From assembly GCA_012064385.1 (NCBI GenBank), contig QRDG01000473.1, positions 4,719,965-4,783,964 on the forward strand: DNA of 64,000 bases, read 5' to 3'. The position numbers were made by a program, and so were the translations under genes. The DNA comes from Puccinellia tenuiflora. Lineage: Eukaryota; Streptophyta; Magnoliopsida; Poales; Poaceae. Every line of letters begins with the position of its first letter. Positions within the stretch are counted from its first letter, which is position 1. The notes below the pieces were generated by a model, which did not search any database, was not told where the DNA came from, and saw nothing but the letters and a program-made list of their open reading frames with translations. Positions 56,822 to 64,000 of this stretch are shown here, piece by piece.

Positions 56822-56990
56822 TTAACTATTTTTACTGTTTGGGCCGGCCTCTAAATCGGCCCAGGCCAGGTTCCAGGCCGGGACTACGTCTGAGGCGGCC
56901 GGCCTCCTGGCCGGCCTAGACCGGTGGCTAGGCCGTGCCGGTGCCTAAGGCTGCCGGCCTCCCGGCCGGCCCAGACCGGTACCGAGGCCG
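56822..56990. repeat. GGCCGG-rich tract 3
   Basis: ggccggcc and ccggcctcc words, abrupt border with AT-rich sequence on the left and with a TGTAACAGCCCC LTR start on the right. Confidence 0.6.
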
Positions 56991-56991
56991 G

Positions 56992-57688
56992 TGTAACAGC
57001 CCCAACTTGGTAATGAAAAATACCTAAATTTTTTCCACTTTTGCATTATTGTTTGCATCATGGCATGCATATGAAAATTGCTATTGCTAAACTACCAACA
57101 TTGCAAGCAACTAAAATGGGGAGGCAAACCTCCCAAGCATCCAAACCAAATACAATTTCTCAACTTTTCAACCAACTCATTCTTGGACTTTCAAATTGTT
57201 TAGGAAGTTCCAAATTTGCTTTTTATCCCCAATTCTCCTTTTTCAAATTTTGTGAATTAAGATAAATATGAGATTTCAAATTGGCTTAATTCCATTCCTA
57301 TTTTTGGAACCAAGTTGAACATTCCAAAAATTCAAACTAAAATCATGGGGAGCTTCAATGATATGGTTAGAGCCTCCATGAATATTTTCAGTATGTTTGG
57401 AAATGTTTTAGTGCTTCAATTAAATACAATTTGGAATTTGTCAAAAATACTTTAAATCAAAAGCTGTGAACAAATGTTGGCCAAATCATTTTATTTTGCC
57501 TCACCAAATTTTGTGGAGGTCCTAAAGGTTAAATAGAGCCTATATGAATTTTTACACATTTTATAAAAATGTCCTGGTGCCTCAATTAAATTGTTAAAGC
57601 CTGCTGCTGGACCATTTTGCAAATTATTTAAAAGTTGCCAGGGGGTTTCCAGAAAAATGCATCGCCACTATGCGCCATGGCGTACTGG
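56992..57688 (+). mobile_element. start of another TGTAAC-type LTR, cut by the CACTA element
   Basis: TGTAACAGCCCC at 56992 followed by ~700 bp of AT-rich LTR-like sequence. Interrupted at 57689 by the CACTA terminus. No gene. Confidence 0.5.
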
Positions 57689-57709
57689 CACTACCACAGA
57701 AATAGCTAT

Positions 57710-57952
57710 CTGTGGCGCACCAAATCTTAATTCTGTGGCGCACCCCCAGGTTTGCCTGGTGCGCCACAGAATTCTCGCCACAAAAATTATTTCTGTGGCG
57801 CACCTCGGGCGTGCGCCACAGAAAGTTCAACCCTGAGTGGTGCGCCACAGAAATAGCTCGGCAGGACCCCTATGCAGAGGAATTCTATGGCGCACTGTCC
57901 CTAATGCGCCACAGAAAGTGGTGCGCCACAAAAAAAAAAGAGTGCGCCACAG
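57710..57952. repeat. CACTA subterminal repeat array
   Basis: About ten copies of ctgtggcgcacc or its complement in both orientations. In En/Spm such motifs bind the TnpA-type protein. Confidence 0.8.
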
Positions 57953-58283
57953 AAATATGAAACAAAAATACATGTATTTTTTCATTTTGCTGTACAAATA
58001 CAGGTATATACAGGATTTATACAGGTTTATACAGAAGTACAGGTATATTTGACAGGTATATAAACAGACAAACAAATTAATCAATATGTCATCACACATA
58101 TTACTTAGCCCGATCGAGATACATATATACACATAGTCACAAAAGTGTCGAATGTTTACACAATTAGTCATGCATGATCAAATGTACACATTACAAATCA
58201 TGAAGTGTTCGCCGCCTAACTATGATCAAATGTAGTACACATCGGCGATGATGGTGAGCAAGAGCGTGCGAGAGCATGCATGA
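57953..58283. other. non-coding part of the CACTA left end
   Basis: AT-rich with repeated 'tatacagg' words (58000-58065), between the subterminal array and the stop codon of the CACTA gene. Nothing else seen. Confidence 0.5.
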
Positions 58284-60164
58284 TCATGAAGTCCTCTTCT
58301 TGAGCGGCGCCGGGAACGGTTGATAACCTTCTTTCGTCCTCCACTCCCTGGTGTCATTTTGCGCCTTTAGTCGTTCTTCGATAGCCCTCTGAGACAACCC
58401 TGAAGATGGATTGGGATATATATTGGTTAGTGATATACATAGAGTATGATTTATTCATCTAAGTAGAGAGGCAAGACAATCAATCAATTGTCATGGTTGG
58501 AAATCATATGGCTATCCTATTTGGGTTTCATAGCATAGCATATATATAACATATGACCCTACACATGCACTTCTACAAAAAAGTACACTAGTAATGCTTA
58601 GCAAGGCCCTACATCTGGGGTAGTGGAAGGACCCTGATTTGTGAATGACATCTTCGAGGATGATCGTTGATAACTGCAGCCGGATGCGATGGAAGTCTGT
58701 TCTATAATCAGCATCGGTGAGACCATCCGCCATTTTGGTGTATTCTACGAGACCAAATGGAACCTTCGTTTTCTCGCAATCCCGGATAATCCCTTTAAGG
58801 TGATGGAGGGCGTAGTAGGCCTCCTTCACGCTACCATCCAGTTGCTTGACGCAATGGAATCCGGTCCCATGCTGGAACTTGTGTGTGTTTTCTTATGGAA
58901 GGGGCCTCCCTTTTGGGCATAGGCCTCGAGAGCGTCATCGAGAACACCCTTTATTCTGGTGTATCGTCTCGGCGTGGATTTATTCCCCGAGTCCAAATAA
59001 GTGGCAATGGACCACCTCGGGGCTACGGCGATGAGTGCGCAGTACTTGTCCCTACTCAACACAATTGAAACGAAATGTTGGACAAAGGATCAGCGATGGA
59101 AGAAATGTACAAGAAGGCATAAGATACGACGGTGACGAGCGGATGTGTACTTACTCGAAAAAGAAAGGCAGAAGAAGGGTGCTCTTCCTCTTGTTGGCCA
59201 GCATGACCCTTACGAGGTACTCCGTGGCCGTTCCGTGTCTTTGATCCTTCCACCAGATGGTTGTTGCGCATGTAGTAGGGATCCACTACCGCGATGTACG
59301 GAGTATCATCTCTCCTGATCTTCATCGCCTCAGAAAGCGCATATAAGCGGACCATGTTATAGTCCAGCCGTTTAGTGTGAAACAGGTTGAAGATGTCCTC
59401 GTACGCTATGAAGAACACATCCGCGGGGTCTTCCTGGACGAAGTCCACCAGCTCTTCTGGCACCTTGACCGCGAACGACGGGTAAGTGGGGTTCTTCTCT
59501 TTAAGAAGGATCTCCTCTAGATACAAGATATTTTCCTGCAATGCAATCATGGGACCTTCTGCAAGGCGGAGCAAGTCCCCAGACAAGATAGGTTTACCAG
59601 CTTCATGAACTCGGGTCAAGCCATCCGCACGGGGTGTAATCGTGTCTTCAAGACCCCGGATCTTAGGAGCTGGCTGGCTCGCAGAGGTGGAGGATCCTTT
59701 TCTCTTCCTGTGCTTCTTCTTGTCCTTCATCTCTAGGGATTGTGGGGGTGGTGAAGTGAACCCCGCTTTAACAGTGTCTTTCAATGTGTTAGGGCTGAAA
59801 ATGTTACCCGGTTGAGCTTGATGATCGCCGGCATCTGGAGGCGTGTCGGTGAAGGCCAGGCGCTGTGTGCATGAAGTGGGACGAGCAGGTTGACCGCAGT
59901 GGTCGCGGAAGGGTTCTTCATCCACAAGAGGCATGTACATATCATCCCTGCAGGCGCCAGTGTTGATGTACTCATCGACGTCGACATCATTCTCCTCCTC
60001 ATTGTCGTTGTTGCCACCAAGTTGAGGTGCAACAGCTTTGTCCTAAACATAAACAATAGCACATCTGTTAGTCGGGAAAGTCGAAAAGTCGGGGAATTCG
60101 GAAAGTCAGAACTAACCTTGGACGGTTGCGGTGAAGACGTTCCCAACAATTGTTTGTGGCGGTT

Positions 60165-60300
60165 GGTGGTGGCGACGACCGGCGGTAGCTTCCGGCCGGT
60201 GGTGGCGACGACCGGCGGTAGCTTCCGGCCGGTGGTGGCAACGACCGACGGTAGCTTCCGGTCGGTGGTGGCGGCGACCGGCGGTTCCTTCTGGGTGGTG
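60165..60300 (-). repeat. 33-bp in-frame minisatellite in the CACTA gene
   Basis: Four units of 33 bp (11 residues, 'VVATTGRKLPP'), the last degenerate. The period keeps the frame. Confidence 0.85.
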
Positions 60301-60534
60301 GCGACGGCTGCTTGTGGCGCCGGTTCATCCGCAACAGCTTTTTGTGGCTGCCTCGACGGGGGCCGGGGCCTCGACGTGGCGCCGCCGGTGTGCCTGACCC
60401 AATGAAGAACATCCCCAAGACGAATCTGGGTCTTCGGCCATTCCATCATCCACTTCTTGCATTCGCCAAGCTTCATGTGTTCCTCGGCTCCCGGAGGTTG
60501 CGTGGGGGGGTCGATGTCATGGAACTCAGGCAGT

Positions 60535-60600
60535 ACCTCGCTCACATTCACTTTCATCACGAGCTCGCTCACATTCACTTTCATCACGAGCTCGCTCATT
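60535..60600 (-). repeat. 27-bp tandem duplication in the CACTA gene
   Basis: ctcgctcacattcacttt... twice in tandem, duplicating the nine residues SELVMKVNV. Confidence 0.85.
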
Positions 60601-62453
60601 CGGGTGTTGTGCATATCGCGGGTCAAAGGTTGTATGATCTTGCCCGTTGCGACTTCCTTCAACTCACCGCCGACCCCCACCGTATGCAGGAGTATGCAAG
60701 GCATGTCCTGGGAGAACACATGTTGGGCACCATGCGGACTAACTAATTAGTTACCTTGGTGATGGCGTCGAGCTCGGCTAATGTCGAGACAAGGGCGCCG
60801 ATGCCGGCGGCCGGCCTATCATTGTCCGGGCGCTCGTGCGCATTGTCATTATTCTCCGGCCGGGGGGGGCACCGATGGGGTCACCATGACCGGCGGCACG
60901 ACAGGGAGCACCGGAGGGGTCACCAGGACTGGCAACACGTTATTGCTGGAGGTGCTGCCGGCGAAGCTGGGCACGTGTATCGGCCCCTGTTGACCTCCCG
61001 CTTGCCAAGAAGCTAGTCCCTCCATCAATCCAGGGGGTAACAAATTCCGGAGCTTCTCGTCCAGCTTCTCAGCCACTAGCTTGTCCACCATGCCGGAGTC
61101 CACCTTTTCTTTCTCTAGTGTCTCCAGCTTCTTCCTTAGCTCTATCTTTATTCGGCCTCCTCCTCTCCCTTTTCTTGTCGGTGTCCGTGCTGTAGTACTC
61201 GATGAACTTCATCGCCGTACCAAAGCCGGTCACACGGCCAGCTGACGTCGGCGGCTTTGACTTGTCCCTCCCCTTGTAAACATTCATCGCCCGGTTGAAA
61301 GTCATGTCCCACGGGCCGGCCGGAGCCTCCTGGGACGACGGGTCGGCCTCAGTCTCAGCCTTCGACTCAGCCTCCTGCGGACAAAGGAAATAAAGGTGAA
61401 CCCATGTAGAAATCAATGCAAATGGACTTTGAGATATCCGCGGTAATTAAGTTCCTTACCATCGTTTTCTCGAACTCCCGCACATCTTCATAGTCGGTAA
61501 CGAATTCCCCCGTCCCCGGCTTCAGATAGTAGCAGGACCGAACAAAGTTCCTAACTTGCTCGTCCGTGATTTTATGCCGCGGGTTCTCTTTCCCAAGTCT
61601 CGCAACCTCGGCATCCTCCTTGTCCCAAACGGGCTTTTTTCCTGCGTAACCGCCGCTTCCCAAATGGTGGTTACCTAAGTTCAGCGCCCGCATGTTCTTC
61701 CCCCACTCGGTCCATTTTTCAGCCTCCGGAGATGCCAAGGACAACTTCAATGCCTCGAACTCTTCTATGTCGATGTACGGCTCTTTGGCACTGATCTCTT
61801 CCCAGCTAAGACCCTTTTCAATCTTCCCCTTCACCCGGCCTCTCCAGCTGGTCAAGGCGGTGTTCATCTTCGTGATGGCGAAGTTATCCACCTTTTTGTT
61901 TCCATCATCCGGGAAAATGTATCGTTCGTGAAGCTTCTTGAGGAGTTGTGTGCGCAAAGCCTCATTCTCCGCTCTCTTTAGGTCATACGTGTTGATCAAC
62001 ACGGTTTCCCGGAGGATGCACCCTAGTTGCATGTCGTACCCTTTTGCGATGTTCCTAGGCTCCTGGGGTTGGCCACTTAAGGAGACCTTAGTGAACGTGT
62101 CGGTGACGGTGCCGACCGCTTGCGGTGTCCATTCCTTCCTCTGCTTCTTAAGCTTCTTAGCAGGCGGATTACCACCACCACCGCCATCCGTGTGGTCGTC
62201 AGCCCCGACATCCGTGTGGTCGCCGCCCTCGGTGGTGGTGGTTGCGTCCCCATCTCCGTCGGTGTCCTCCGCATCCTCCATCTCCATCTCTAACTGGAAG
62301 TCACCATCGCCGTCACGAGCCAGTTCGGCGGCCTCCGCATCCTCCATCTCCGGGTTCACTTCCCAGAACGACATGTTCTTTTCTCGTGCTTGTTCTTCGA
62401 CGCTCATGTGCTTAGAAGGGCCGGGCGCGTCGGCCGACATGTTTGCACTGCAT

Positions 62454-63622
62454 TAAAAAGAGGCAAAAGTTAGTACAACAAATATAAGAAAAACATCACT
62501 TAATTTAGTACTAAGATACCCCGGCCCATGCATTAGTCGCAATACCCCATATGTCCCTTTTTTTAGCAAAGTCATGCCAAAATTCACGAAAAATTTCGGC
62601 ATGACCTTTGCTAAAAAAGGGACATATGGAGTACCCGAATTTGCCGGAACGGAAGTTAATCGACGTTCCGACAATCTCAAGGGCCTCACGGGTACCTGCA
62701 CAAGCATTTCACAAATAATGGCCGGCAACAGCATCACATCAACAACATCCACATTTCATAAATAATGTTTGCCGGCATAGCTGGCCGGCCAACAGCATCA
62801 CAAACAACCACGACACGATGGTCGTGGTATCACACATAACACATAACACTAGCAACAACACTTAGCATTAACACAAAGCAACAACACTTAGCATTAACAC
62901 AAAGCAACCCATATGTCCTCAACTAGTGTGCTTGCTTGCAGCAAGCAATTACTAGCACTAGCAATGACACTTAGGAAAATTACTAGCACTAGCAACAACA
63001 CTTAGGAAAATTTTGTAATTTTTTTGGTCTCTAGCAATGACACTAGTGCAATTACTAGCACTAGCAACAACACTAGCAACAACATTTAGCATTAACACAA
63101 AGCAACAACACTTAGGAAAAAAAGTACCAATAGCACTAGCACTAACCTAGCACTAGCACTAACCTAGCACTAACAGCAAGCAACTATGCACTAACCTAGC
63201 ACTAACAGCAAGCAACTATACACATGAGACTAAACCTATACAACAAGATTAACATCTAGCACACACAAGCATGCTCAACAACTAGAACACTAAAAATGCA
63301 GTAGATGTTTTGCAAGCACCTAGAACCTAGAACCTAGAACACTAAAACATCTACTGCATTTTTCCATATAACAACATATATCAAGCACCTAGCACTAACC
63401 TAAACATCTACTGCATGCACTAACATTTTTTTCATCTCAATTTTTTCATCTCAACTAACAGTAACTAGCACTAAAAGCAATTATCAGCAAGGCTACTAGC
63501 AATCAACAACAGAAATCAAACAACAAAACAACTTGGGTGCAGCAGTTCGGTAGGGGAATTTCTACAAACACCTTGGGTGCATCAGTTCGGTAGGGGAGGG
63601 AGGAGGGGGAAAGGGGAAGTAC
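62454..63622 (-). other. leader intron of the CACTA gene with simple tandem repeats
   Basis: Donor CGAG|GTACTT at 63623/63622 and acceptor aatgCAG at 62448. 62820-63460 is made of recurring 'actagcactagcaacaacac' and 'cactaacctag' words. No gene. Confidence 0.6.
62547..62630. repeat. long near-perfect hairpin in the CACTA leader intron
   Basis: Left arm ccatatgtccc...gtcatgcc (62548-62578) and right arm ggcatgacc...gggacatatgg (62598-62629) pair over about 31 bp with two 1-nt bulges; the inner aaaatt/aaattt extends the stem, leaving a very short loop. Confidence 0.8.
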
Positions 63623-64000
63623 CTCGGGGAGGGGAGGTTGTCGAGCACGGTGTAGAGGTCATCGCCGGTGTGGAGGGAAGGGAGGTGCGAGGGCGGGAGG
63701 TCTTCGTCGGCGGCGCCACGCGGGGGCCGAGCGTGCGGTTCGGGCAGGGGCGGTGCGGGCGCGGCGGTGGAGGTGCTCCTGGCCGTCAGTGGCGGGGCGG
63801 GTCGAGCGCGGTGGAGTGGCGGCGAGGATGTGGTGGTCGTCGAGCACGCGGGCGGGAGCTGCCGGCAGCGAGGACGCGGTGGTGGTCGTCTCGAGCGCGT
63901 GAAAATTTGGGACTTAGCCGTTTTCGCGAAGTGAGGGAGGCGCGTTGGGGGACCCACATGTAAGTGGGCGCGATAGAATTTTGTGGCGCACCGTGGGAAG

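Larger units (their letters stand above)
54572..56990 (-). mobile_element. body of the reversed host LTR
   Basis: Continues the LTR that ends at 40570. On the minus strand it carries the triple-palindrome block (55315-55367), a short coding-like stretch near 56080-56140 common in TGTAAC-type LTRs, and AT-rich sequence. The expected ...GTTACA edge was not found, so the right end is lost or lies beyond later insertions. No gene. Confidence 0.55.
58284..63957 (-). pseudogene. CACTA-encoded protein: Transposase_24-like region plus Ulp1-like protease region
   Basis: Exons (minus): 5' exon ending 63623, then 61460-62447, 60755-61374, 60117-60707, 59155-60042, 58613-59054, and last exon 58284-58388 (acceptor ambiguous by 2 bp). 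Introns are GT/AG. The likely start is ATG 62440, though the 5' exon joins in frame and could be coding from further upstream. Exon 61460-62447 holds an acidic N-terminus, a Lys-rich patch and the plant Transposase_24/TnpA-like region ('LTSWRGRVKGK'). Exons 59155-60042 and 58613-59054 hold a Ulp1/C48-like segment ('YCALIAVAPRWSIATY', 'KEAYYALHHLKG'). Catalytic residues could not be confirmed. Frameshifts lie near 61150, 60868 (poly-G), 59235 and 58886 (extra CA), so it is a dead copy. Live relatives are thought to bind subterminal repeats. Confidence 0.75.
57689..64000 (-). mobile_element. CACTA (En/Spm-type) transposon, left end to window edge
   Basis: Begins CACTACCACAG at 57689 after a possible 3-bp target TGG (57686-57688). 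Subterminal repeats of tgtggcgcac and its complement fill 57710-57952, and the same word reappears at 63981-63991, so the right terminus is probably just beyond the window. One spliced gene on the minus strand occupies most of it. No TnpD-type transposase is present, so the element looks non-autonomous. Confidence 0.85.

Noticed and set aside
56990..56994. GGTGT as a second copy of the duplication flanking the host LTR end at 40565-40569
   Set aside because: The sequence before 56990 is not an LTR start on the minus strand, so the match is probably chance.
57710..57952. Regularly recurring short motif, CRISPR-like at first sight
   Set aside because: The motif occurs in both orientations next to a CACTA terminus in plant DNA; these are transposon subterminal repeats.

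Overview
This window is plant nuclear DNA, almost certainly from a grass of the Pooideae/Triticeae type. It is dominated by nested long-terminal-repeat (LTR) retrotransposons and one CACTA transposon. The only clear cellular gene is a four-exon cytosolic serine hydroxymethyltransferase (minus strand, 35156-39292). The lineage call rests on BARE/Angela-type LTRs, a Sirevirus-type Ty1/copia element with an envelope-like gene, very long TGTAAC...-type Ty3/gypsy LTRs, and a grass-style CACTA element. It is inference from recognised families, not from a database search.

Layout. 1-2423 is the non-coding 3' end of a Ty3/gypsy internal region. 2424-~11195 is its long LTR, split by a solo LTR at 7235-10401 with a GCAAG target duplication. 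~11196-12655 is the tail of a third related LTR. ~12656-33375 is a decayed Sirevirus carrying gag remnant, pol with intact catalytic motifs but stops and frameshifts, and an envelope-like ORF. It is broken twice: by a reversed solo LTR (19326-23212, itself holding a MITE) and by a BARE/Angela-like element (23993-32211, CACTG target duplication) sitting inside the Sirevirus 3' LTR. 33376-34755 holds Harbinger-like and LTR debris. 35156-39400 is the SHMT gene with its promoter. 39541-40569 is Mutator-like and GC-rich debris. 40570-56990 is a reversed long LTR split by two insertions only 6 bp apart: a young non-autonomous gypsy element (40700-49956, ATCGG duplication) and a solo LTR (49968-54566, ACGCA duplication). 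56992-57688 is another LTR start, cut by a CACTA element that runs from 57689 past the window end.

Two observations stand out. First, six long LTRs from at least five insertions share a ~58-bp block of three consecutive inverted repeats. The repeat sequences differ between copies while self-complementarity is kept (compensatory change), and the block sits about 570-930 bp before the LTR end, inside the predicted transcript leader. Second, the young gypsy element has near-identical LTRs and an intact gag-protease ORF but no reverse transcriptase. In its place is an antisense gene whose eight exons join in frame through seven canonical introns and which has its own TATA-like promoter. It looks like a recently mobilised parasite carrying a maintained antisense gene of unknown function.

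The SHMT gene is the only feature with an expected housekeeping role (one-carbon metabolism, photorespiratory-type serine/glycine interconversion in the cytosol). Everything else is mobile DNA in varied states of decay.
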